DNA of 64,000 nt from the NCBI GenBank assembly GCA_013420905.1, contig JAAXNY010000010.1:1860001-1924000 (forward strand), read 5' to 3'. The notes beneath the pieces are model-generated. The model did not search any database. It had not been told where the DNA came from and worked only from the letters and a program-made list of their open reading frames with translations. Of the stretch, positions 10,863-22,110 are shown one piece after another; within the stretch, counting starts at the first letter, position 1; each line of letters begins with the position of its first letter. This stretch comes from Collybia mongolica (taxonomy: Eukaryota > Basidiomycota > Agaricomycetes > Agaricales > Clitocybaceae). The position numbers and the translations under genes are program-made.

Positions 10863-12131
10863 CTACATGATGATGCAGTCCCCTTTCTTCTGAGCTTCCT
10901 TTTCTTCAGTAGCTAATATGGTTTTCTCTTCTTCACTCAACAGCTGGAATTTTACGATGAGATTTTGGGGGATGACTTTGGATTCGGGTACTTACTCCTT
11001 TCTTGGCCCGCGCCTGCATTGCCTTGAGCTTGCTCGCCCGCTCCGCCTTTGCTCGTCTGACGAAAATAATAATGACATAAATGATGGTGGTTGTTGCGGT
11101 GGATGCAGTAACAATACATAGTTCAGGCAGTTGCGAAGATGGGTCGTGGTACAAATGCGTTGTAATCGATGATGGCGACAGGAATTAATACAGGTTTAGG
11201 TGGTGCATCAGTACCAGGGGTAAGGGTCGTCACAGTTGCGGTCGTAGAAGAATCGTCAGCGCGAGGAACGTCATTATTGGCAACGTCAAGGATGGGAGGG
11301 GAGGATATGAAAGAGCTAGTGCTTCATGAGTGGTTACTGAGAGAGAAAGTGACGAAACGAACATACCGGTCAGTTTTGGAGAATAGATTGGAGCCTGATA
11401 AAGCCTTTGGCTCAGCCTTCATAGCCGGTGCAGGTTTAGGTTTGGTCACCGCCGCCGTTGCCGGAGACGCCATGGTCTTTTTTATTGCACCCATGGTGGC
11501 CGCGCCAGCTGCAGAAGCCTTGGTATTCAGGCGTTTCGCGTTGATGTTCGAGAAAGGATTAGCCATGCCGGGCTTTACATCGGAGGATGCCACTGGAGTG
11601 CAGTTGTGATCGGTAGGGAACCGGTGAGCAGGGCAAAATTGCTCCTTGCAGCTCTGGAGAAAAGTGAGCTGGAATATTAAGGAAGTTTCAATAGGGACTC
11701 ACATCGCATCGGATGGGCTGGAACAGGACTTTCTTGCAGTTCCCTCTTGCACAGATCGGCATGGTCCTTGCCTTCCTTGTTTTGCCTGTCATGATGGAAC
11801 ATTCAGTATTAAAATGCTCCTCCATCCGTACATTTGGGTCTTGATTCGGCCGTACAGCTACGGGTACGTGGCAGAATGGGCCTTTACAAGAGAAAGTGTT
11901 ACACTGCATCAGGTAGAATTCCGAATGTTTATGCTTACAGTCTGGAGCAATCCTATTATGCTTACTCTCGTCATACTTGGGGCAGTGATGTGCTGAGACC
12001 ATGAAGTGTTCTTGACAAAATGCCTCTTCGCAATGCTGGCATTTGAACGGTAAGAAGTCTACCATGAGACAAGACGGATGAGAGCATTGTTTTCCAATGG
12101 CGAGAAGTTGTACGTCGCGTTCAGTCGACAT
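10863..12131 (-). CDS. AN1-type zinc-finger protein with C-terminal CaaX box
   Basis: It is read from ATG 12131 to TAG 10863-10865. The first AN1 finger is near residues 15-50 (CSHPSC, FKCQHCEEAFCQEH, AHHCPKY). After an intron with donor GTAAGC comes a C..C..H linker (DCPFCHVPV, HFNTEC). The second AN1 finger follows (CARGNCKK, PIRCDSCKEQFCPAH, DHNCTP). Then there is a low-complexity Ala/Lys/Pro segment and a charged helix (RRAKAERASKLKAMQARAKKG). The last exon, after a GTAAGT...CAG intron at about 10930-10990, gives LLSEEEKTILATEEKEAQ and ends KKGDCIIM. That C-terminus fits a CaaX farnesylation signal. Proteins of the ZFAND2/AIRAP group act with Cdc48/p97 and the proteasome under stress, and the AIRAPL branch is prenylated. 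Function here is by family. Confidence 0.88.
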
Positions 12132-12477
12132 GATAGGGGGATATTAGAAGTTTTGCAATAGTAAAAAAGAGAGAATGCAGGTTAATATATAAGAACCCAA
12201 TTGGCAGATTACGCGGCCTCCCCAAGGCCACGTAAGTCAGTGAAGCACAGTTGGCAGATGAAGAAAGGCAGTGAAGCGTCGGGAATGTTCTCCATCACGT
12301 AAGCAGTGCTGATTACTAACTACCAAAAATACGCTCTGACATTAAAGCAACCTTCAGATTGCCTTGAAGCCATTGAGAGCTTTGCCATCGTCCTGTGGCC
12401 GCTGGTGGAATTCGGCATTGCTGTAGCTATAAGCTGCAGGATAGATGAGCAAATTTCTGCCGACTGCAGTTTCAGAC
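12132..12477. promoter_or_regulatory. Divergent promoter between AN1 and phosphatase genes
   Basis: This 346-bp intergenic stretch separates two genes that start outward from it. It has a short direct repeat CAGTTGGCAGAT / AATTGGCAGAT (about 12199-12260). An AATATATAAG stretch near 12183 could serve as a TATA-like element for the AN1 gene. No further site can be assigned. Confidence 0.4.
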
Positions 12478-13637
12478 ATGATCGTCAAAGTCATTTTCGT
12501 GAGCCTTTCCATGCCGAATATTGAGTAAGATGAACGCAACTAACAGTAGCATACACACAGATCAGACACGGAGAATCTGTGGACAATTTGGTAGGCTTGA
12601 CATACACTGGCAATTCTACAGTACTAAGGGAAACTCAAGCGATCTCTATGGGCTGGCTGGAGGGATTCTGCGCTTTCGAACCATGGCAAGTGTCCGCCAA
12701 AGACCAAGTTTTAATTAAGTCTGATTTTTTTCAATGGTATTACAGGCAAGGCAGTTAGTGATGAATGAACAAGTTTGAACGGCAGGCTTACTGATAGGCT
12801 CTTTCCGCAGCAAGCGGAAGCATTGGGAATCTCTTTGGCTACAACCAAATTTACCGCCATTCATTCTTCTCCACTCAAACGCGCTCTCATGACGGCCCAG
12901 GCTCTTCAGAATGCCCAATCCAATCCCAAGCCACCTCTCACCACTTCCTTGCTTCTTCGAGAACAGCATTATGGACTTGGGGAAGGTAAAAGATATGACG
13001 TAACCAGGGACCCAACACTCTCCCTCGCTGAGCATTTTGCACGAGGTGAATATCCATGGCTGCGGAGTCGTACAGAACGTTTCCCAGAAGGCGAAAGCTT
13101 AGAGGATGTTGCTAGGAGAGCTGAGGAAGCTATCGACGAGATTGTATTTCCATATGTGTGGAGTGCAGTTGAAAACGAGACAGAAGGGGTACATATCGCT
13201 GTTGTTAGCCATGGGCTTTTCATCAGGGAGGCTATCGCTGCATTAATGAGGAAAACAGGGTGTGCCAAGGGAGTTAATCCTCAGGATTACCGTGGGCTGC
13301 AAAATACAGGCTGCACCAAAGTTACCATCAAGGTTGATACCAAGGTTCGTTGGGGGTGGATTTTGTAGCTGACAAACATCTTAACTGTCTGGATGTCAGG
13401 ATGGAGATGGAGGGACCGAATCTCGTTGCGTTGTTCAGGTGACAGAGCATAACTGCTCTGAACACCTGAATGGCTTGGTATATGACCACTTTTCTGCAAA
13501 TCTGTGACATGCTGTGTGCTGATATTGTGCAGGTTCGGCAGAAGGGTGGGATAGGAAGTGCGGGCTACGATCCAAACCAGAAGGACATTCGTGATTTTTT
13601 CAAAATTACTAATGCCGGCAAGACTAAACCACGATGA
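12478..13637 (+). CDS. Histidine phosphatase superfamily protein (phosphoglycerate-mutase-like)
   Basis: The start was set by splicing. ATG 12478 gives MIVKVIF, a GTGAGC intron (12499-12560) follows, then IRHGESVDNL (12561-12590), whose RHGE holds the catalytic His. A third exon from 12640 gives RSLWAGWRDSALSNHGK, which joins the exon starting at about 12784 (LTDRLFPQQAEALG). The second catalytic arginine is in HSSPLKRALMTAQAL, the Glu is in LREQHYGLGEGKR, and the second His is in IAVVSHGLFIREA. The last two exons end IRDFFKITNAGKTKPR, stop 13635-13637. Family members range from phosphoglycerate mutase to fructose-2,6-bisphosphatase (TIGAR) and broad phosphatases. The sequence does not decide between them. 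It converges with the bL35 gene. Confidence 0.88.
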
Positions 13638-13825
13638 AGAACCTGCAAAACAGAACATGTTCCTCGTGCAAAAGCCTCTCCCGAATTACAATGCGGTCAA
13701 TTATTAATTTGATGTATGATACAACTGTGATACCTGTTCATCCTGTTAAAACACGTCGCAATACATTCCATTTGACTGAGTGCTGACGCACCCAGAGTTG
13801 AACGTTGAGGCTCGACACAAACTCT

Positions 13826-14191
13826 TTAACTTGACCCATAGGGCAACAGCTTTTTCTTGAGCTTGACTGCTTGGGTGTCTGTTGCATACGCCGTGGCGCT
13901 CAACCTGTTGATTCTCCCTGCGTTTTTGGAAACGTTAAGATGTGAATGATTGGCTTTGCCCTAAATTTGATCGCGTATGAGAGCAGATATAATGTCGTAT
14001 TTTGAGTTAATTGAGCAGAGACTGACACGTTTGAAGTCGCTCCCAGATGCCAGTGAGCGCCATCGTTTTTTGGCACCCGAATGGGACTTCATTTTATAGC
14101 CGGCCCCAGCAGTGGTCGATGTTGAAAACAAACGGGACGTTGGAGGTGCCATACATGTCTGTGCAGTGGAGAGGAGTCGACCTAGAAACAT
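13826..14191 (-). CDS. MRPL35: Mitochondrial large-subunit ribosomal protein bL35m
   Basis: This is a short two-exon gene. Exon 1 from ATG 14191 encodes a presequence (MFLGRLLSTAQTCMAPPTSR, then LFSTSTT) and the hallmark L35 start YKMKSHSGAKKRWRSL. The donor follows near SDFKR. Exon 2 begins after a TTTAG acceptor near 13970. It gives GKANHSHLNVSKNAGRINRL and ends KKKLLPYGSS, with TAA at 13826-13828. The KxKSHSGAKKR motif and the HLN...K..R.NRL block are diagnostic of ribosomal protein L35, a small basic protein of the large ribosomal subunit. An upstream in-frame ATG (14230) would add 13 residues of poorer presequence. The gene is divergent from UFD2, 184 bp apart. Confidence 0.88.
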
Positions 14192-14375
14192 AGTAGGACC
14201 AGGGTATGGGGCCAGAGGACAGGAGTCCACAACTTGTCACGACCTGAAAACTTGGGTCGACACGTGACTCACCCCGCTTGTCAATTCCTTTTGTCGGATT
14301 CGACTCGGATACTGTTAAGACCACCATCTGCTGCCTGGAAACCTCTACAATCCGTGAAGACATAAACGACTCCCC
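14192..14375. promoter_or_regulatory. Bidirectional promoter of MRPL35 and UFD2
   Basis: Only 184 bp separate the two divergent start codons, so both promoters and both 5' UTRs must share this stretch. No TATA box is obvious, as is common for housekeeping genes. Confidence 0.5.
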
Positions 14376-17300
14376 ATGAGCGAAACACATAGCACACCAC
14401 AAGATGATGCCGAACGTGTATGTGAATCTTGGCTAAACCGATGGTCGAATCGAGGTTAATGTGTGTGGGCCACTCGCAGATTCGCCTTAAACGGCTGGCG
14501 AAACTTCAGGCACCCGCAGATTCAGAAAGATCGTCCCCGGTAGCATCGACTACTGCTCCCCCTCCTCAACCAAAGCCAGCATCACCAAAACCCACGATTC
14601 CCAAGCCATCGTCATCCAAGAGGCCCGTCGAGGTGCCAGTAGTTCCTCCACCAGGTGTAGTGAAACGAAAGGTCCTCGCGAAACTGGACCTTGAAACCTG
14701 GGAGCATGAGAGTATTGGATATATATTCAAATCAACATTAGATGTACGTTCTCTCTCGCGTCACTACGATTAGCGGATTGACGCATGAGTAACATGCGTT
14801 ACAGAGATTAGTAGCGGAACAGAGCGCCTACGAGACAGTGTGGCTCAAATATTTGGCGAAGGAGATAGAGTCGGATGGGACGAGTTTGTCCATCGTCTTG
14901 TCCGTATTCTGCTTTTGCATGCTAACAGCCAATATCAGGCAACGTACAACTGAATACCGATCTCGCTGACAGACTTTTAATCGCTCGGCTCGAACTGGAT
15001 CCTCAAGGCATGTCGTGAGTCGAACTGCCGATATTCATCACGGAGCGGGACTGACGCGCCGGGCAGTGACGACTTAGAATATATTCCTGTACTCGCGTCG
15101 CTCCCAGCTGGCCAAACCACCTTCGAATATCTGGTTGGGTGCTGGAAACGGGTCAACTCAACGAGGGCCAATCTAAACAAGAAGGTTGGTCAGGGTTTTG
15201 CTCTATCCTTAGGAATTGTAATCTAATTTGATTTGGAAGGGCTACGCTCCTCTCGATACCCAAAACGCGCTGGCTAGGTTGGAAAAAATTCGCGAACTCG
15301 TGATTAGTTACGCTGGACTCACGCTTCAAGAACCTGACATGTTCCCTCAACCGCCCGGGTACAAGGACTTTGTCTATTGCATGCCACGAAACTTATGAGA
15401 TCTTTACAGACGGCCACTAGGTCCACCTGAACTCGTCGAACCTCTTCTCTCCCTGTCTGCCCTGTCTGCCCCTTTATCCTCGTCTCCCGCAGCTTCTCAC
15501 AACACGCTCACACCATCAGATATTGAGCAGTTCCTCCAAGACCTGGCTCGTCGCTTCGAGCCTGACAACGAACTTGATGATATTCTGGGGCCTGTGGTGA
15601 AAGGGCTCCTATTCCACGAATCTCTATTTAGGCCTGAGGGCCTTAGTGGTGGTGATGCCAGCTGGCGGGGCGTCATTGGTGGTCTTGAGGTACTTGTATC
15701 CATAAAGAGTATTGCCATGATGATTACGAGAATGGAGCAATGGAACCCAGCCAACGCTACAGCGCCAACATTTGAACGTCTGGCTTTGCTCGGGCCTCTA
15801 TGTAGACTTGGGGTATTTTCCTTGGAATGGGTATGCCTTCCCCCTTTTCTTACCCCATCGATTTGAGTAGAACGATAAAGGCAGCCCAGCATTTCCCAAA
15901 CATATTTCTCGGACCCGGAACAGCGGAGCAGAGAAGACATTGAATCTTCCTTCGCAAGCTTGAGAGGGACATTGAAAAGTCTACAGGTCTGTTCTCGCTA
16001 TATGAGCATACATCACGATCATGCTTAAAATATCCTCTAGTCCTCACTATTTCAGATTTTCAACGCCCTTGTTAGGGCCTCTCCGGAATCACGTGAGGCT
16101 GTATTGCAATTTTTCGCCCGAGTAATCGCTCTCAACGTGAAACGCGCTGGCATGCAGGTTAGGTTTAATAATTTTCTTTGAAAGGCCCTATCAATCAATT
16201 TGTTGTAGATCGAACCCGAGACTGTCGCATCCGATAGTTTTATGGTAAACCTGCAAGCTGTACTTCTGCGCTTCGCCGAACCGTTTATGGATGCGAATTA
16301 TAGCAAGGTAGTACAATAATAACCCACATTCACTCTTCTTAAACCCCCAACCCCAGATGGATCGCATAGACCCGTTATATTATGTTCACTCGTCGCGGAT
16401 CGATTTGAAAGATGAAACGCGTATCAAGGCGACGAGTGAAGAAGTATTGGAATGGGAGAACCAAAACAAAAATATTAATGGTATGTTGTTCTATCCTGCA
16501 TTTAGGATCTTGATTCATATCCATCAGCCCCTCCTTCGAATTTCATCTCCGATATTTTCTATCTCACTATCGCGATGAGCCATTACGGATACCTCCGCAC
16601 TATTCAGACGCACAACAATCTGCAGAAACACATAGATGACATACAACGGCACCTCGACATGCTCAACGGCGATGGGTCATGGATGGGTGTAAGTTTTTAA
16701 TTCAAGGAACAGCACAGTGACACACATTTATCTATGTGAACAGAGCCCGCTTCAGGCTCGCACGCAAGCAGCTATAAATCAAGTTACAGTGAGCCAATAA
16801 TTCCTCATCAAAGTTGCAGAGCCACTCAACTATGGTAGCTTGAGAAAAACAAAATCAGATCTCGACAACTAGCATTCGAAGTGCAACTACATGATCCCGA
16901 ATTCTTATTTCGCTCACTCGGTTTTACCAACTTTCTCTCAACTTGGCTCATCAGACAAGTCGATCCAAAAAAGACACACCCCAGTCCAACCGCGCAGTAC
17001 GCACATCTCTATTTATGCTCCGCTTCATCAATTTTATAAAAACTGTAGATTACCGCTCCCAAAAGAGGTACCTATGTCGTTCCGGGTCCTTCCTGAATAT
17101 ATCCTTGAAGATATTGTCGATCACCTGTACTTCGTTGTGCAGTAAGTGCTCTTTTCGTCCATTTTGTGTCAACGATTGATTTATATAATCACAGCCAATC
17201 CCCTGACAAATTTGAGTTAACAGGAAAGGTCGAGCTCATGACCTTCGTCCTTATTTTCTTGAATTGTACTTGGTATATCAAGAACCCATTCTTGAAATCG

Positions 17301-18829
17301 AAGATCAACGATGTGAGTTGATCTTTCTAGCTCTCGTTCAAATTTAAACTGAAGGTGCCGCAGGTACTTTTCTTGAGTATCTGGGGCTACGGTAGAGAAC
17401 GAAATGGGATCCTAGGCAACTTACTAAATACTCATCCGATGGCTCTCAAACACCTTATGCCTGCATTGATGCACTTCTATATTGGTAGGTCGTAGTGATA
17501 TAAAGTCCTGGACGGATGTCGGATTCACATGTTTCATTAGAGGTGGAACAAACAGGCGCCAGCTCTTCGTTCTATGACAAATTTAGTAAGTAGCGTATTC
17601 GTCATAACGAGTACCTTGATTAATCTACAACTCTCTAGATGCGAGGTCAATACTGGATATATGCCGTGTGAATGACTAGCTGACCGACCCGGACTAGACG
17701 TAACATTTCTTATATCTTAAAAGTAGTTTGGAACAATCCAACACATAGAGAGGCACTCAATGCGGAAGCACGGTATGCCACCCTTGTAATGAATTACCGA
17801 TATCTGACCTCTGCATAGAAATGTCGACAAATTCGTCCGATTCGTCAACCTGATGATCAATGACGTGACATTCCTCATGGACGAATCACTCAGCGAGCTT
17901 ACGCAGATTCACGCTATCCAGGTAGAAATGGATGACCGGGTAACGTGGAACTCGCAGGCACTGGAGCATCGTCGAGAACGGGAAGGTACTTTACGCTCCC
18001 TGGAAAGACATGCCTCTGGGTACACAACACTGAGCCGGTCAACCGTCGAGCTTCTCAAGATCTTCACCGCTGAGACTAAAGTCCCCTTCATGATGCCCGA
18101 GATAGTCGATCGGCTGGCTGCCATGTTGGACTACAACCTGCACGCTCTGGTCGGTCCCAAATACCAAGAACTAAAAGTTCGCGAGCCCGAAAAGCTGAAG
18201 TTTAACCCGAAGGCCCTCTTAAGCGATATCCTCCAAGTTTTTCTGAATTTAAGTGACCAAGAAGACTTTATCAAAGCTGTGGCTGGCGATGGCCGGAGCT
18301 ACAGCAAAGAACTGTTCAACAAGGCTGCGGAAGTTGCCCTTCGGAGAAGTTTGAAGAGTGAGACTGAAATTGAACTACTGCGCCTGTTTGTTGCAAAGGT
18401 CGAAGAATGCAAAGCTAATATGGAGGCCGACGATGAGGATCTTGGAGAGATTCCTGATGAATTCTTAGGTATGTGCAGTAGCACTACTCACCTGTTCCTA
18501 GATTTTGGCTCACATAGGTAAGAAGATCCCTTACTGGCAACCCTGATGCACGATCCAGTCATTCTACCATCCTCACGAGCAGTTGTGGATCGTGCCACCA
18601 TCAAATCTCATCTGCTCTCTGATTCCAAGGACCCATTCAACCGTTCGCCACTCACCATAGAGGAAGTAGTTCCTGGTAAGACAATTACATCATTCTAAGA
18701 ATTCTACTAACCTTCTATAAAGACCCCGAACTAAAGGCGCGCATCAGTGCATTTATAATGGAAAAACGTGCCAAGAAGGTAGTTGTAGAAGAGCCACGGG
18801 AGACTATCGTGCATATGGATGTTTCTTAG
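14376..18829 (+). CDS. UFD2: Ubiquitin conjugation factor E4, U-box protein Ufd2
   Basis: This is a large gene with many short introns. ATG 14376 gives [14 protein letters not shown], a GTATGT...CAG intron follows, then [12 protein letters not shown], the conserved Ufd2 N-terminus. A Pro-rich linker follows, and then the long helical Ufd2 core. Core pieces include [75 protein letters not shown] and [19 protein letters not shown]. The C-terminal U-box begins after an intron: [20 protein letters not shown], then [12 protein letters not shown] and [13 protein letters not shown]. It lies in the last ~80 residues before stop 18827-18829. In yeast this enzyme extends short ubiquitin chains with Cdc48 in the UFD and ERAD routes. 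The core and U-box look intact. It converges with EAF7. Confidence 0.93.
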
Positions 18830-18950
18830 TGGGCTTATGGGAAAAATATACTAGCCAGATCTTCTAGAGAAGATCTGGAAAAATTCCAGGCAAGGAGCTC
18901 TAAGGCGCCTATTGAGGCAAACGGTCGAGCTGAATATGAGGATATGAGGA

Positions 18951-19910
18951 TTATCGTTTTCTTTTCTTCACAGCGCGTGTTGAACCTGAGGCCGCTGCTG
19001 TCGGCGCCTTACCTCGGGCCCCCGACCCAACCTTCTTCGTAGTTTTTGCGCGGCCTCTTGTGGGTTTTGGTGAAGCAGATGGAGCTGAACAAATATGTCA
19101 ACTTAAACATCAAATCAAAAACCTTCAGTATATTGTACCTGGTGATGGTTCACGCATTTCAACATCGTCTTCATCACCATAATCAGTTCCCCCGTCTGTG
19201 CCTGTTACCACACTTCCCTTGGGCGTTCCGATTAACTCGTCACCACTTTCTTGCGTCAACGCGCTACTATCACTGTCTCCGCCAACAAGACCGGCCATAC
19301 TAAGTTTCGTTCTGCCGCGTTTCTTGCCTCCCCGGCCCTTTGGTCGAGCAGGAGAAGGCGCTGGTGACGACGAAGGAATAGATGCTGTTGCCCGCATACG
19401 ACGTTGAGATATCAGCCGTTCGAAGGATTCCTCGAACGGCAATGAGAATTCTTCACGAAAGAAAGGATGTGCAGAAAGATTTGCGGATGGTGAGGGGGAA
19501 CGTATTGATATTGGAGTCGATTTCTTTGAATTCGCCACTTCATAGCCTTCGGCTTCCAAGTCCTGCAATACATTAATGACTAAACCGTGTGCTCGAAGCG
19601 TTCCTCTCACAATGGCTTCCAAGGCATCCATGTCGTAACAAGTCCTCAGCTTCTTCCATATGTCGTTTATATTGATGACTCGTCCAGTTTCTTTATGTAT
19701 TGAATGTTGGATGGTAAGCATATGGAAATGGCGATGAATTCCTACAGGTCGTGCACGCATTATTGAACGAAAGAAAGCTATTTCACCTTCCACACTACTT
19801 AGGAAGGAGGGAGTGTCATCTTCAGCGACAGTCATTATACACTTGTTCAACGCAAGTGATGGCAGGGCGAACACGGGTACTGATTTGGTTATGTTTGGCA
19901 AAGCTCCCAT
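18951..19910 (-). CDS. EAF7: NuA4 histone acetyltransferase subunit Eaf7 (MRGBP/CT20 family)
   Basis: Exon 1 from ATG 19910 carries the family core near residues 35-110: SVEGEIAFFRSIMRARPVGI, then HRHFHMLTIQHSI, INDIWKKL and CYDMDALEAI. In the family this core binds the MRG domain of Eaf3 within NuA4/TIP60. Ser/Pro-rich and basic stretches follow (RPKGRGGKKRGRTKL), then an acidic segment (DYGDEDDVEM). A GTACAA...CAG intron near 19080-19150 joins a second exon, which encodes a basic tail (APSASPKPTRGRAKTTKK) ending RAVKKRKR, stop 18951-18953. The intron is supported because reading through it gives a stop at once. The tails look disordered and DNA-binding. Its stop lies 121 bp from the UFD2 stop. 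Confidence 0.88.
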
Positions 19911-20460
19911 ACATTAGCATGACTTTCCTCAGTTGGAATACTACACCGCAATTCGTGTCTGATGTTAGAATAAGATCAAGGCATCAATATCCCTTGATTG
20001 TGCGCTGGATATCGGGAAATACCGTCCAAATGTTTTCAAAATACCGAATTAACAAGTCAGGGGACTATCCTGGGAGTTTGATGTACGGCTGATGCCTGAT
20101 CCAAATATCGGTCAGATATTTCTCCTCAGATATCCACTGCCTGTCGAGCAGATCATCAATTGGTATCATCAGGTTATGGGGTTGCTACCTCCAGACCCTC
20201 TTGACAAGAGTTGTTTCAATATTTGTATTTTACTACGGGCTTGCATTTCGGAAACCTCTTCAAGTTGTCATTGTGTCCTCATTGTGGTCCTCGAAAATGC
20301 TTGTATGAAGACAAAACCCAGCTCCTCATTTCGTTTCAAAATTGTATGATGACCAGATTATATTCGTGAATATTAACAAGAGAAGCATTTATTGTAATTA
20401 CAGAGGAGAATTAATTGTGAAAAAAGTAAATGAATGTAAAAGAATAATTTAGTCAATCAG

Positions 20461-21796
20461 TTAATCTTCGTCGTTGTTGTCATCGTCATTGTGATGAGAA
20501 TTGAGATCTTCGTTAGGCCTTGTGTTGGATCCAGAAGTTGTTATTGCCGGAGGGGCACATTGGGAGCTGTAGGTGAGTGGCAGTAAATTTTGGTTGGAGG
20601 TCAACGCATCAAGATCAGCGTCTCCATAGGTTTCGCGATCAAGTTCGAGAAGGGTCCCGAAGAACCTGCAGGACAAATAATCAGAAATTGGTCATGGCGG
20701 CAAGTCAGAAACGTACTTCGACTGCTTCTTCGCAGTGGGTAAACCGGCACGCGTGGAAATCAGTTCTTTGTCAACTTCTTCCCAGAACTTTCCCGTGGTC
20801 TCTCCAGCAATCAAACACCGCTGTCTAAAGTGTTAGAACATTACAACACATTAACAAGTTGGAGTAGACAAACCAAGAATGTGATCCTTGCACAGAGTTG
20901 AACTGTCACAACAACACTCGCGGGATGGTAAAGTTTTACCAGGTTGCCGCAGAGTGTGACGATGTCGATTCCACCAACTTGCGTGTCTGTTGAGTCTTTC
21001 TTTCCAAGTGAATCCACGATCTGACAATGCATGAATTTTTGTGATGACACGCAAGGGGTGGATGGCACTCACAACTTTCTTGATATCATAACGGCGCGTG
21101 GTGAGGCGGCCCCGAATGCGAGTGACAATGATATCATATTTTGTTTTGTCTTCTTTGATGGCAGGTGCTAAGCCCCACGAAGGGTTTTGGTCCAGTAAAT
21201 CCTGGACATGAGATCAGGAAATGGGGAATACAGTTTGAACCGCTGAGTCTCATTACTGACCAATAGCATCTTGACCGGTCCGTCTTTGTGGATATACGAT
21301 GCAATGGTGGGATCCAGAAGGATAGCGAATGAATAGTGATCGATTTTGTTCTATAAGAAGAACGTAAGTAAACACATGATTGCAAGTGCCACACCAAACC
21401 TCAAGTTTTTTGGGAATGTTGTAGACAATATCAGGTGGCGTCATGGCTGCTTGCTGTTCTCGCATCTTCAACAGTGAGGCTGCGAGCCAGATTTGTCGCT
21501 CTTTTGGATCATACTGTCATGATATATTATTTCTGGTGAAGCACAGGCAGAACTTGACTGACTTTGGTAAAAGTATTAAGTTCCTCTTGGTCGTGCTTCT
21601 GCAGCTTGAAAGAACGTGAGAGAGTGTGTATGAATTGTGTCATGTCTTCACAAGGGCGTTTGCGAGACTCAAAGCGGCCCAAAGCGGCTCTTGGTGTGGG
21701 GCTGGGGCTTGAGGGAAAGGGTAACGGTGACGAAGAAGACCGGTCTGGAGAGCCCTGGACGGGAGAGCTGGCGACTTGATCACGCAAAGCTTGCAT
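20461..21796 (-). CDS. Transposon-associated companion protein, function unknown
   Basis: I do not recognise a named domain. The likely start is ATG 21796 (MQALRDQVASSPVQGSPDRS), followed by a Ser/Pro-rich stretch and a helical segment (DMTQFIHTLSRSFKLQKHDQ). Further exons read WLAASLLKMREQQAAMTP, HYSFAILLDPTIASYI, IIVTRIRGRLTTRRYDIKK and RAGLPTAKKQSK. The C-terminus is acidic and Asn-rich (HHNDDDNNDED), stop 20461-20463. Introns are short and separate these segments. It starts about 315 bp from the divergent transposase-like gene, so both share a promoter region. Proteins of this form recur beside such elements in Agaricomycetes, as I recall. A role as an accessory DNA-binding or regulatory protein is only a guess. 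Confidence 0.6.
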
Positions 21797-22110
21797 GATT
21801 GAAAGAAATATGCAAGGAGGAAAATAAGAAAAAGTGAGAAGAAAAGAAAACGGGCCGAACAAAATGAGAAGGGGCTGAGTTGTAAGTGTTCCAAACATCA
21901 CGTGAATGGGGTAAAAAACTCTGCTTGACGCATTGTCCAAAGCAGCGCGCCACAAACGCGCTTTTGTTGCCCATGCCTGCTTCACGGACGGAAGGAAATT
22001 CCATTACTGGAGGTACACGTAAGCTTAGTCTTCTGCGTGAATGTAAAGCATACCAATTAAATATATAATCCCTGGTTTCAGACTTCGAGGAAGTCAAAAA
22101 CGACGCATCA

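Noticed and set aside
11169..11609. 146-codon plus-strand frame
   Set aside because: It is antisense to the Ala/Lys-rich linker of the AN1 protein and arises from its codon composition.
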